This document shows positions 46,201-57,684 of a stretch of 64,000 nt of DNA, in pieces. The notes below the pieces were generated by a model that was not told the origin of the DNA, made no database searches, and saw nothing but the letters and a program-made list of their open reading frames with translations. Numbering within the stretch: position 1 is the first letter of the stretch; each line of letters starts with the position of its first letter. The translations under genes were made by a program, and so were the position numbers. This DNA is from Isoetes taiwanensis (Eukaryota > Streptophyta > Lycopodiopsida > Isoetales > Isoetaceae): positions 9,807,798 through 9,871,797 of the forward strand of contig JAJEKV010000053.1 of NCBI GenBank assembly GCA_021234155.1. Direction: 5' to 3'.

Positions 46201-49200
46201 AACCGACCTTGTAACTTGCTCCCTAGGGTAATTTAAGCCATTCCGGACGATTTGGCGGTCGATTTGCCATTCGAGCCCTCCCGGTGCCGAACGACAAGAC
46301 AACTGCGATTTCTACAAGGCCGACCTCGGGGCCCCAGGGGTTGACAAGTTCTCTCGGACCGATCTGGAATCTTTTGGGCCTTCGAAGAGGGGCCCCCCCC
46401 TTGAGGATCAACGGTCGGGATAGGGGCACCGGGCTCAGGGAGGGTGGTCATTAAGCGTCAGCCCCGGGGGGCTTGTTGCCGGGAAGAAGCTGCCTCGGGA
46501 ACTTTTTGGATCCCGCCTCTTGGGGTCCGGACTCTCCCCTCTTGTGAGGATCCACCAAGGTCCTCGTTTGACTTGGGGAAGGGTGCCATTTCGGTTGCCA
46601 CCACAGCGGGCTGTCCCGACCGTTCTAATGCTAACCCTTTGACCTAGACCTTCTCCAAAAATTTCGAAAAATTGGGCGTGTGCTGGAGATGGATTAGAAA
46701 TCCAGTGGCAAAAATCAGAATTTATTTTCCGTACAATGCATTAATTGCGAATTTATGAATGTCTTGCCAAAAAAAGCCCCGACTTCTACTTGCCACATCG
46801 GGAGGAGGACAGGCCCAAACTCCGCTCCGTCGGTTCCCTTGCTCCGTAATCTCGGCTGCGGCTTCTCGGCCAGGTCCCAAGTGCAATGACCAAGTCTCGG
46901 CCCCAAAACGCAAACCCTTCTAGAACACGGCAACCCACGGGGTTTACGTTTTGGAGGCCCTCTCCTTGTCGGTCGGGGGGGGACCTTGCGCCGTGACTTG
47001 GCGTGGAGTGGGGGTGTTGGCCTTGAGCACGGACCCTAAAATCCCCAAAAAAGCTGCTTGCCCCAATTTCCTCTCCCCAAGGCCACGGGGCGGACCAGGC
47101 GACCTCCCCTCTCCGAATCGCGATTTGGCTCTGCCAATGGACTCGGAAACGTCGACATTGCCACCTGGGGACCAAGTTCCGTGGCCGAAGACCACCCGAC
47201 CTCAATAAGCGCCAAAGTAGCTCACTTCCATCACACTCGTAGTCGATTGGCCTAGGATGTGGATCACGGGATCTTTGTCGTGGAGGGCGTGAGTGTTTCT
47301 TTCTTTTGCAAAACCGACCTTGTAACTTGCTCCCTAGGGTAATTTCGCCATTCGGACGATTTGGCGGGGTCGATTTGCCATTCGAACCTCCCGGTGCCCG
47401 AACGACAAGACAACTGCGGTTTTCTACAAAGGCCGACCTCGGGGCGCCCGTGGTTTGACAAGTTCTCGGACCGATCTGGAATCTTTTGGGCCTTCCCCCA
47501 AGAGGGGCCCCCGAGCGGACGATCCAACGGTCGGATAGGGGAACCGGGCTCCGGGAGGGTGGTCATTAAGCGTCACGGCCCAGGGGCCCGCCGGGAAGGG
47601 CTGCCTCGGGAACTTTTGGATCCCGCCTCTTGGGGTCCTGGACTCTCCCCTCTTGTGACGGATCCCCCGCAGGTCCCTGGCCTCGTTTGACTTGGGGAAG
47701 GGTGCCAGCTCGGTTGCCCCACGCAGCGGGCTGTCCCGGCCGTTCTAATGCTAACCCTTTGACCTAGACCTTCTCCGAAAATTTGAAAATTGGGCATTGT
47801 CTTTGGAGATGGATTAGGAATCCAGGCGGCAAAAAATCATCAGAATTTATTTTTAGTACAATGCATTAATTACGAATTTATGAATGTCTTGCCATCTGCC
47901 AAAAGCCCCCGACTTCTACTTGCCACATCGGGAGGAGGACAGGCCCAAACTCCGCTCCGTCGGTTCCCCTTGCTCCGTAATCTTGGCTGCGGCTTCGGCG
48001 TCCCAAGTTAACCAGACCAAGTCTCGGCCCCAAAACGCAAACCCTTCTAGAACACGGCAACCCACGGGGTTTACGTTTTGGAGGCCCTCTCCTTGTCGGT
48101 CGGGCGGGACCTTTGCGCCCGTGACTTGGCGTGGAGTGGGGGTGTTGGCCTTGAGCCGCGGATCCTAAAATCCCCGGGAAGCTCCTTGCCCTCGAATTTC
48201 CTCTCCCCAAGGCACGGGGGGGCGGACGGGCGACCTCCCCTCTCGGGAATCGCGATTTGGCTCTGCCAATGGACTCGGAAGCGTCGGCGTTGCCACAGGG
48301 ACCAAGTTCCGTGGCGAGAAGACCACCCGACCTCAAGAAGCGCCAAAGTAGCTCACTTCCATCACACTTTCGTAGTCGATTGGCCTAGGATGTGGATCTG
48401 CGGGATCTTGTGGAGGCGTGAGTGTTTCTTTATTTTGCAAAACCGACCTTGTAACTTGCTCCCTAGGGTAATTTAAGCCATTCGGACGATTTGGCGGTCG
48501 ATTTGCCATTCGAGCCTCCCGGTGCGAACGACAAGACAACTGCGATTTCTACAAGGCCGACCTCGGGGCCCAGGGTTTGACAAGTTCTCTCGGTGATCTG
48601 GAATCTTTTGGGCCTTCCCGAAGAGGGGCCCCCGGAGGATCTGGGCCGGGCTCGGGAGGGTGGTCATTAGCGTCTGACCCCAGGAGCTTGGCTGCCGGGG
48701 AAGGGCTGCCTCTGGAACTTTTTTGATCCCCCTTGGGGTCCTGGACTCTCCCCTCTTGTGAGGGATCCACCGCAAGGTCCTGGCCTCGTTTGACTTGGGG
48801 AAGGGTGCCAGCTTTCGGTTGCCACAACTTGCTGTCCCGACCGTTCTAATGCTAACCCTTTGACCTAGACCTTCTCCAGAAAATTTGAAAATTGGGCTGT
48901 GTGCTGGAGATGGATTAGAAATCCAAATTGGCAAAAAATCAGAATTTATTTTCGTACAATGCATTAATTGCGAATTTATGAATGTCTTGCCACTGCAAAA
49001 GCGCCCCCCGACTTCTACTTGCCACATCGGGAGGAGGACAGGCCCAAACTCCGCTCCGTCAGTTCCCCTTGCTCCGTAATCTCGGCTGCAGCTTCTACCC
49101 CGGTCCCAAGTGCAATTTGACCAAGTCAAGTCTCGCCCCCCAAAACGCAAACCCTTCTAGAACCTGGCAACCCACAGGGTTTACGTTTTGGAGGCCCTCT

Positions 49201-52200
49201 CCTTGTCAGATTCGGGCGGGACCTTGCGCCGTGACTTGACGTGGAGTGGGGGTGTTGACGCCAGAGCACGGACCCTAAAATCCCCCCAAAAGCTGCTTGC
49301 CCCGAATTTCCTCTCCCCAAGGCCCTGGGGACGGACGGGCGACCTCCCCTCTCCGGAATCGCGATTTGGCTCTGCCAATGGACTCAGAACGTCGACATTG
49401 ACCTGGGGACCAAGTTCCGTGGCCAGAAGACCACCCGACCTCCAATAAGCGCCAAAGTAGCTCACTTCCATCACACTCGTAGTCGATTGGCCTAGGATGT
49501 GGATGCGGGATACTGTCGTGGAGGGCGTGAGTGTTTCTTTCTTTTGCAAAACCGACCTTGTAACTTGCTCCCTAGGGTAATTTCGCCATTCCGGACGATT
49601 TGGCAGGGTCGATTTGCCATTCCGGAGCCTCCCCGGTGCCCGAACGACAAGACACTGCGGTTTCTACAAGGCCGACCTCAGGACGCCCCGTGGTTTGACA
49701 AGTTCTCTCGGACTGATCTGGAATCTTTTGGGCCTTCCCGAAGAGGGGCCCTGAGCGGAGGATCCAGCGGTCGGATAGGGGAACCGGGCTCCGGAGGGTG
49801 GTCATTAGCGTCTGCGCCCCGGGGCGCCCCGGGGAAGGGCTGCCTCGGGAACTTTTGGATCCCGCCTCTTGGGGTTCGGACTCTCCCCTCTTGTGACGGA
49901 TCCACGCAAGGTCCCGGCCTCGTTTGACTTGGGGAAGGGTGCGGCTTCGGTTGCCACAATGCGGGCTGTCCCGGCCCGTTCTAATGCTAACCCTTTGACC
50001 TAGACCTTCTCAGAAAAATTCGAAAATTGGGCTGTGTCTTTGGGAGATGGATTAGGAATCCAGGGTGGCAAAAAATCAGAATTTATTTTAGGTACAATGC
50101 ATTAATTGCGAATTTATGAATGTCTTGCCCTTTGCAAAAGCACCCCCGACTTCTACTTGCCACATCGGGAGGAGGACAGGCCCAAACTCCGCTCCGTCCC
50201 GGTTCCCCTTGCTCTCGTAATCTTGGCTGCGGCTTCTCGCCGGGTCCCAAGTGCAGCAGACCAAGTCTCGGCCCCCAAAACGCGCAAACCCTTCTAGAAC
50301 ACGGCAACCCACGGGGTTTACGTTTTGGAGGCCCTCTCCTTGTCCGGTCGGTCTTGGACCTTGACCTTGGACTTGGCGTGGAGTGGGGGTGTTGGCGCGG
50401 AGCATGGACCCTAAAATCCCCCCCTGAAGCTCCTTTGCCCCGAATTTCCTCTCCCCAAGGCCACGGGGCCGGACCAGGCGACCTCCCCTCTCCTGGAATC
50501 GCGATTTGGCTCTGCCAATGGACTCGAAAACGTCGGCGTTGACACGGGGACCAAGTTCCGTGGGCCAGAAGACCACCCGACCTCCAATAAGCGCCAAAGT
50601 AGCTCACTTCCATCACTTTCGTGATCGATTGGCCTAGGATGTGGATGCGGGATCTTGTCGTGGAGGGCGTGAGTGTTTCTTTCTTTTGCAAAACCGACCT
50701 TGTAACTTGCTCCCTAGGGTAATTTACGCCATTCCGGACGATTTGGCGGGTCGATTTGCCATTCCCCGAGCCTCCCGGTGCCGAACGACAAGACATCTGC
50801 GGGTTTCTACAAGGCCGACCTCGGGGCGCCCCGTGGTTTGACAAGTTCTCTGGACCGATCTGGAATCTTTTGGGCCTTCCCCGAAGGGGGCCCCTGAATC
50901 CAGGATCCAACGGTCCGGATAGGGGAACCGGGCTCCGGGAGGGTGGTCATTAGCGTGCGGCCCAGGGAGCTTCATTCTGCCGGGAAGGCTGCCTCGGGAA
51001 CTTTTTGGATCCCGCCTCTTGGGGTTCGGACTCTCCCCTCTTGTGAGGGATCCCCCAAGGTCCCCGCCTCGTTTGACTTGGGGAAGGGTGCCAGCTCGGT
51101 TTGCCACCGCAGCGGGCTGTCCCGACCCGTTCTAATGCTAACCCTTTGACCTAGACCTTCTCCAGAAAAATTCAAAATTGGGCTGTGTGTCTTTGGAGAT
51201 GGATTAGGAATCCAGGTGGCAAAAATCAGAATTTATTTTAGTACAATGCATTAATTGCGAATTTATGAATGTCTTGCCATTGCAAAGCCCCCCGACTTCT
51301 ACTTGCCACATCGGGAGGAGGACAGGCCCAAACTCCGCTCCGTCCGGTTCCCCTTGCTCCGTAATCTTGGCTGCGGCTTCGGCCCGGGTCCCAAGTCTGC
51401 AGCCGAGACCAAGTCTCGGCCCCAAAACGCAAACCCTTCTAGAACGGCAACCCACGGGGTTTACGTTTTGGAGGCCCTCTCCTTGTGTCGGTTCGGCGGG
51501 ACCTTGCGCCGTGACTTGGCGTGGAGTGGGGGTGTTGGCCTTGAGCCACGGACCCTAAAATCCCCCTGGAAGCTCCTTGCCCCGATTTCCCTCCCCCAAG
51601 GCACGGGGGCCGGACGTCACGACCTCCCTCTCTCCGGAATCGCGATTTGGCTCTGCCAATGGACTCAGAACGTCGACGTTGCCCTGGGGACCAAGTTCCG
51701 TGGCCAGAAGACCACCCGACCTCCAAGAAGCGCCAAAGTAGCTCACTTCCATCACACTCGTAGTCGATTGGCCTAGGATGTGGATGCGGGATACTGTGGA
51801 GGGCGTGAGTGTTTCTTTCTTTTGCAAAACCGACCTTGTAACTTGCTCCCTAGGGTAATTTCGCCATTCCGGACGATTTGGCAGGGTCGATTTGCCATTC
51901 CAGAGCCTCCCCGGTGCCCGAACGACAAGACACTGCGATTTCTACAAGGCCGACCTCAGGACGCCCCGAGGTTTGACAAGTTCTCTCGGACTGATCTGGA
52001 ATCTTTTGGGCCTTCCCGAAGAGGGGCCCCTGAACGGAGGATCCAACGGTCGGATAGGGGAACCGGGCTCCGGGAGGGTGGTCATTAGCGTCGGCCCCCC
52101 GGGAGCGCCGCCCGAAGGGCTGCCTCGGGGACTTTTGGATCCCGCCTCTTGGGGTCCTGGACTCTCCCCCCTCTTGTGAGGGATCCCCGCAAGGTCCCCG

Positions 52201-54803
52201 CCTCGTTTGACTTGGGGAAGGGTGCCACCGGTTGCCACCCGCAAATCCGCTGTCCCGACCGTTCTAATGCTAACCCTTTGACCTAGACCTTCTCCGAAAA
52301 TTTCGAAAATTGGGCTGTGTCTTTGGAGATGGATTAGAAATCCAGTGGCAAAAAAATCAGAATTTATTTTAAATACAATGCATTAATTAACAATTTATGA
52401 ATGTCTTGCCATCACCAAAAGCCCCCACTTCTACTTGCCACATCGGGAGGAGGACAGGCCCAAACTCCGCTCCCGTCAGTTCCCCTTGCTCCATAATCTC
52501 GGGCTGCGCTTCTTCGGCCGGGTCCCAAGTGCAATGCACCAAGTCTCGGCCCCAAAACGCAAAACCCTTCTAGAACACGGCAACCCACGGGGTTTCGTTT
52601 TGGAGGCCCTCTCCTTGTCGGTTCGAGGCGGGACCTTGCTTGCCGTGACTTGACGTGGAGTGGGGGTGTTGGCCTTAGAAACCACGGACCCTAAAATCCC
52701 CAAAAGCTGCTTGCCCCAATTTCCTCTCCCCAAGGCCACGAGGGGCCGGGCCAGGCGACCTCCCCTCTCCGGGAATCGCGATTTGGCTCTGCCAATGGAC
52801 TCGGAAGCGTCGACATTGACACGGGACCAAGTTCCGTGGCCCGAAGACCACCCGACCTCAATAAAAGCGCCAAAGTAGCTCACTTCCATCACACTTCGTA
52901 GTCGATTGGCCTAGGATGTGGATGCGGGATCTTGTCGTGGAGGGCGTGAGTGTTTCTTTCTTTTGCAAAACCGACCTTGTAACTTGCTCCCTAGGGTAAT
53001 TTAGCCATTCGGACGGGTTTGGCAGGGGTCGATTTGCCATTCCGGAGCCTCCCGGTGCCGAACGACAAGACAACTGCCCGGTTTCTACAAGGCCGACCTC
53101 GGGGCGGCCGGTGGTTTGACAAGTTCTCTGGACCGATCTGGAATCTTTTGGGCCTTCCCCGAAGAGGGGCCCCCCGAACGGACGATCCAACGGTCGGATA
53201 GGGGAACCGGGGCTCCGGGAGGGTGGTCGTTAGCGTCAGCCCCGGGGAGCTGCGGGGAAGGGCTGCCTCGGGAACTTTTGGATCCCTCTTCTTGGGTCCT
53301 GGACTCTCCCCTCTTGTGAGGGATCCCCGCAAGGTCCTGGCCTCGTTTGACTTGGGGAAGGGTGCCAGCTCGGTTGCCTCCGCGAATCCGGCTGTCCCAA
53401 CCGCTCTAATGCTAACCCTTTGACCTAGACCTTCTCCGAAAATTTTCAAAATTGGGCTGTGTCTTGGGAGATGGATTAGGAATCCACTGCAAAAATCAGA
53501 ATTTATTTTCGTACAATGCATTAATTCTAGCGAATTTATGAATGTCTTGCCCGCCACCGGACAAAGCGCCCCCGACTTCTACTTGCCACATCGGAGGAGG
53601 ACAGGCCCAAACTCCCCCCTCTGTCGAGTTCCCCCTTGCTCCGTAATCTGGGGAGTGCGGCTTCTCCCGGAGTCCCAAGTGCAATTACAAGTTACCAAGT
53701 CACCGGCCCCCAAAGCGCCAAACCCTTCTAGAACACGGCAACACGGTTTTGTTTGGAGGCCCTCTCGCTGTCGGTTCTTAGACCAAATATGGGACCTTTG
53801 CGCGACTTGGACCCTAGACGATGGAGTGGGGGTGTTGGCGCCTTGAGCACGGACCCAAAAATCCCCAAAAGCCGCTTGCCCCTTGCAATTTCCCTCTCCC
53901 CAAGGCCCCGGGGGCCGGACCCCAGGCGACCTCCCTCTCCCGAATCGCAATTTGGCTCTGCCAATGGACTCCCTCTGAACGTCGACATTGACCTGGGGAC
54001 CAAGTTCCGTGGCGAGAAGACCACCCGACCTCAATAAGCCCAAAGTAGCTCACTTCCATCACACTTTCGTAGTCGATTGGCCTAGGATGTGGATGCGGGG
54101 ATCTTGTCGTGGGGGGCGTGAGTGTTTCTTTCTTTTGCAAAACCGACCTTGTAACTTGCTCCCTAGGGTAATTTCACCATTCCTGACGATTTGGCAGGGT
54201 CGATTTGCCATTCCGGAGCCTCCCCGGTGCCCGAACGACAAAACAATGCGGTTTCTATAAGGCCGACCTCAGGACGCCCAGCGGTTTGACAAGTTCTCCC
54301 GGACCGATCTGGAATCTTTTGGGCCTTCCCGAAGAGGGGCCCCTGAACGGAGGATCCAACGGTCGGATAGGGGAACCGGCTCCGGGAGGGTGGTCATTAG
54401 CGTCACGACCCCCGGCCGCTGCCCAGGAAGGGCTGCCTCGGGAACTTTTTTGGATCCCGCCTCTTGGGGTCCGGACTCTCCCCTCTTGTGAGGGATCCCT
54501 GCAAGGTCCTGGCCTCGTTTGACTTGGGGAAGGGTGCCAGCTCGGTTGCCACCGCAGAACGGGCTGCCCCGACCGCTTCTAATGCTAACCCTTTGACCTA
54601 GACCTTCTCCTAAAATTTCGAAAATTGGGTCATGTCTTTGAGATGGATTAGGAATCCACCGGCAAAAAATCAAATTTATTTTCGTACAATGCATTAATTG
54701 CGAATTTATGAATGTCTTGCCACTGCAAAAGCGCCCCCCGACTTCTACTTGCCACATCGGGAGGAGGACAGGCCCAAACTCCGCTCCGTCAGTTCCCCTT
54801 GCT
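34260..54803 (+). repeat. Tandem satellite array, unit about 1.13 kb
   Basis: The anchor 'taaccctttgacctagac' (with rare variants) occurs at 34260, 35397, 36533, 37647, 38787, 39906, 41021, 42131, 43260, 44396, 45519, 46632, 47752, 48853, 49988, 51139, 52271, 53413 and 54586. Spacing is 1101-1173 bp, average about 1129, giving 18 full periods plus a partial unit cut at 54803. The unit is GC- and CpG-rich apart from an AT-rich part ('atgcattaattgcgaattta') just after the anchor. A nearly invariant block starts 'gagtgtttctttcttttgca' and ends 'gctccctagggtaattt'. Units differ mainly by 1-5 bp indels in G/C-rich runs. The long open frames, on both strands, are not conserved in frame between units and are not genes. 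Confidence 0.97.
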
Positions 54804-54812
54804 GGGTGCAAA

Positions 54813-56396
54813 TATGGTAATGCTACCCAAAAAGCACTATCCGGACAAGTGCTTTAAGTGCTTTAGGTGCTTTACCCTCGAGTGCTTTTTCGTTCAATGA
54901 CCTCGGGGGGTTGTTACTCCAGAAATAGGATGGATCATCCCGTGGAGGTAAGGATCGATGACATGGATGATCCCGCGGTGGGAGATCTCCGAAATGGTAA
55001 GGATCGCTGATGAGGATCTTCAAGGGCGGGAACTCCATTGGCGGGAACTCCATTGGCGGGACAAGATTGATGGAGTTTCTCTTTTTCAATGCAGTATAAG
55101 AACACAAATTAGAGTTCAAATCGGCATAGAAATGATAGGTGAATTAACAATGTTTTATTGCAATTTGATTTAGATTGATAATTCAATCTTTGTTGCATTG
55201 GAGATTGAATTGTGGGCAGCTCTCTTGAAAGCATCCATTTAACCAGAAGAAGCTTTTTGGGATTCAAATCAAGTGAGAAGAGACAATCTGATTACTCTTT
55301 GTTTTTCTTAAGAGTATTTTTGTTCCATTCTTTAAATGTATTATGCATCTCTAATGCTGTATCCTAGATCTACGTTATTTTTTTTTTCCCCAAATGGGAA
55401 AATTAATGAGCACTCAGACATTGATATCTTGAGTTCTACCAATCTATTTGGAGCGATTTTATTTTGATCTAGAAGTATACTCCGGTCTCTTTCTTTTGCA
55501 ATCAAAATCACACAAATCCGATCTCTGAGGAGTGAGAAATAGCCTCTCAAACTTGGCTGATTTTCTGTTACAGTGGGTGCAGAAATTGATGTCACAAGAA
55601 TATACAAAATTCAGACTTTAATATCTTGAGTTGTGCTGATCGGTTTTGAGTGATCTCACATGAATTTGAAACTAGACACTTAGCACTTTCTCTTGCAATT
55701 TAAATCACTCAAATCTGAGCTATGAGGAGTGAGAAACAGTCTCTCAAAGTTCTGATTTTTTGTTACAGGTTCTGATTTTTTGTTACAGGTTCTGATTTTT
55801 TGTCACAGAAATATACCAAAACTCAGAATTTGATATCTTGAGTTTTAATGAATATTTTTTGATGATTTTACCTGCATTTAAAAGTAGACACTATGGCCTT
55901 TCTCTTGCAGTTTAAATCAATTAAATCTGAGCTTGGATGCGGGAGAAATGACCTCTCAAAGTTGGCCAATTTTCACTAATAGTGGGTTAACATTGTCTTT
56001 TAATTTCGTCTCTGTATTAAAACAATCTTAATACTATTCATGCAATTCCATTACTTCTTAGTTTTATCCTTGCAATTACATTACTTCTTTTTGAACAGAC
56101 AACCAGTCTTCTTTGTTTGTTATTTTCTCTCTAACTTTCTCCATACTCTATTGAAACCAATCCAACATCGAAACTGCCATGTAATGTATCTCAACAAATT
56201 TTTTTTTTTTGACATTACACGGCATCAAAATGCAAAGATTGGAGAGTATCAGAGGTGATAATTATTAATCTAACTTAGCCAAGAACAAAGTACAAGTAGG
56301 AAGCATTTACGACATGACTTTTGGCCGTGCGCAGCCAAGTGCTTTAAGTGCTTAAGTGCTAAGTGCTTTCGCGTTTTTTTGGGTAGCATTACCATA
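54813..56396. mobile_element. DNA transposon with 16-bp terminal inverted repeats
   Basis: Left end TATGGTAATGCTACCC at 54813 and right end GGGTAGCATTACCATA ending at 56396 are perfect inverted repeats. The outer TA may be the target duplication, as in Tc1/mariner-type insertion. Inside each end are copies of AAGTGCTTTA in the same orientation (54847-54890 and 56337-56370). No transposase frame is visible, so it is non-autonomous. The flanks do not match: satellite (plus 9 bp) on the left, an LTR interior on the right. Confidence 0.75.
55400..55990. repeat. Three diverged tandem units of about 215 bp
   Basis: Units share 'ttgatatcttgagttctacc' (variants), 'tttctcttgcaatttaaatca', 'aaatctgagctatgaggag' and 'gtgagaaatagcctctcaaa'. 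Within the array a 20-bp unit, 'ttctgattttttgttacagg', is repeated three times at 55751-55809. It is non-coding filler of the TIR element. Confidence 0.8.
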
Positions 56397-56604
56397 GCCT
56401 TTTTGTAGATATTCTTGGTTTTCCTTTAGTTTAACTCCCATGCCCTTAATAGTTCATAAACTTCCTTATAAGTCTCTTAATATCTAGTCCATAGATTGCT
56501 TACATTGCTTGCCTTGCCAATAATTTGCCAAGCTTACGCACCCACGCTAGTCCACTGAGACCAACTTCGCAAGACCACTCCCCCGAGCTACCATAATCAT
56601 ATCA
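56397..56604 (-). repeat. Truncated 3' LTR of the non-autonomous element
   Basis: It matches 58289-58496 with few differences ('gatattcttggttttccttt', 'ctcccatgcccttaatag', 'gctaccataatcatatca'). Only the first about 208 bp of the 812-bp LTR remain; the rest is lost at the junction with the TIR element. Confidence 0.9.
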
Positions 56605-56620
56605 ATTCTTCCCTTTCTGA
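56605..56620 (-). promoter_or_regulatory. Polypurine tract (plus-strand primer)
   Basis: On the minus strand CTCAGAAAGGGAAGAA lies directly before the LTR start TGATATG. This is where second-strand DNA synthesis would be primed. Confidence 0.75.
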
Positions 56621-56652
56621 GAAGCAACCGACCTCAGTTGTAACCATTAACC

Positions 56653-57630
56653 ACAAATTAAGCACCAACTCAATTTGTGTCACCTGAGCACCATGGCCAA
56701 CTCATTCCATTTGTAAATGAGCACCAACTCAATCTGTTTGTACATAACCACCAGCTCAATCCTCAAATTGTTGAGCCCCAACTCAATGCAATTTAATCTC
56801 GAATTGAGCACCAACTCAATCCTCAAGATGTTGAGCACCAACTCAATTCGCAATGTGTTGAGCACCAACTCAACCAGTAGCACCACTACTGCAATAAAGT
56901 TTAGACACCAATCTAAAAATTTTTGTTGATGCACCAACCTCAGCCAGTAGCACCAACTACTGCTCATAATTTTAGACACCAATCTAAAACTTTTTCGTGA
57001 GGCACCAACCTCAACCAGTAGCACCAACTACTGCTTCTTAATTTTAGACACCAATCTAAAATTTCTCGTTGAGGCACCAACCTCAGTTAAGGTCATATAT
57101 GACGAGTAGCACCAGCTACTGTGTCTTAACAAAAGCATCAACTTTAGTTAAGTTTATACTTCATGATATCAAATCTGTAAAAACAACAGCTATCAAATTC
57201 ATGGCAACATCAATAAAACAATATACAGTTCTTCTAGTGGCACCAACCACTTCAGTAACATAACTACATCAATGGGTCTCATATAGGGTGCAGTTTACAA
57301 TGTTCAAGCTTAGGATAGAGTCGAGTCATCCACAATAGATACATGAAAAGTTTTTACAGAGATCCATCTTGGCTTGTCAAGGTAGCAGAGCTTTAGTTTG
57401 CACTGCCTCTTCCAATTTACCTGCACCTAACAAAATCATACCTATATTTCCTGCAACAAAAGAATTTCACCACACAGATATTCGAACGCTATTATAAAAT
57501 AAGGATATTATATGGGTTCTCTAGGATAAGGTTTTCTATTCCAGTTTGCAATCTCTAGCACCAACTAGACGACTTGCAAACATCAAGAATAGCCAGGATA
57601 AGGTTTTCTATTCTAGTTTGCAATCTCCAG
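56653..57630 (-). repeat. Array of mini-hairpins sharing the loop CACCAA
   Basis: About 18-19 short inverted repeats lie in series, nearly all with the spacer CACCAA (TTGGTG on the minus, sense strand). Clear cases are 56653-56678 (10-bp stem, one mismatch), 56765-56794 (loop CCCCAA, two-base bulge), 56803-56820 (ATTGAG/CTCAAT), 56857-56874 (GTTGAG/CTCAAC), 56875-56891 (CAGTAG/CTACTG, loop CACCA), 56900-56917 (TTTAGA/TCTAAA), 56945-56962 (CAGTAG/CTACTG), 56970-56989 (TTTTAGA/TCTAAAA), 56998-57013 (TGAGG/CCTCA), 57040-57063 (9-bp stem), 57070-57085 (TGAGG/CCTCA), 57236-57251 (AGTGG/CCACT) and two at 57544-57581 and 57613-57652 with an outer GTTTGCAA/TTGCAAAC stem. Stems differ in sequence but remain complementary; the loop does not change. 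Confidence 0.85.
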
Positions 57631-57670
57631 CACCAACTAGATGACTTGCAAACGTAAAAAAAATAGCCAG
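57526..57670. repeat. Tandem duplication of about 70 bp next to the primer site
   Basis: 'ggataaggttttctattcca' followed by 'gtttgcaatctctagcacc' and 'gacttgcaaac' occurs twice (from about 57526 and 57596). Each copy holds one hairpin with a CACCAA loop. Confidence 0.85.
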
Positions 57671-57682
57671 GCTCTGATACCA
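57671..57682 (-). promoter_or_regulatory. Primer binding site, tRNA-iMet type
   Basis: The minus strand reads TGGTATCAGAGC, the standard primer site of many plant LTR retrotransposons, two bases inside the LTR end. Confidence 0.9.
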
Positions 57683-57684
57683 AT

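Noticed and set aside
34260-54803. Dozens of open frames of 60-373 residues on both strands (for example 40854-39733 on the minus strand)
   Set aside because: They lie in the satellite, are not kept in the same frame from unit to unit, and arise because the GC-rich sequence has few stop codons.
56653-57260. Ordinary minisatellite explanation for the hairpin region
   Set aside because: Part of it is tandemly repeated (units of about 27 and 71 bp), but repetition alone does not explain why differing stem arms remain complementary around the same loop.
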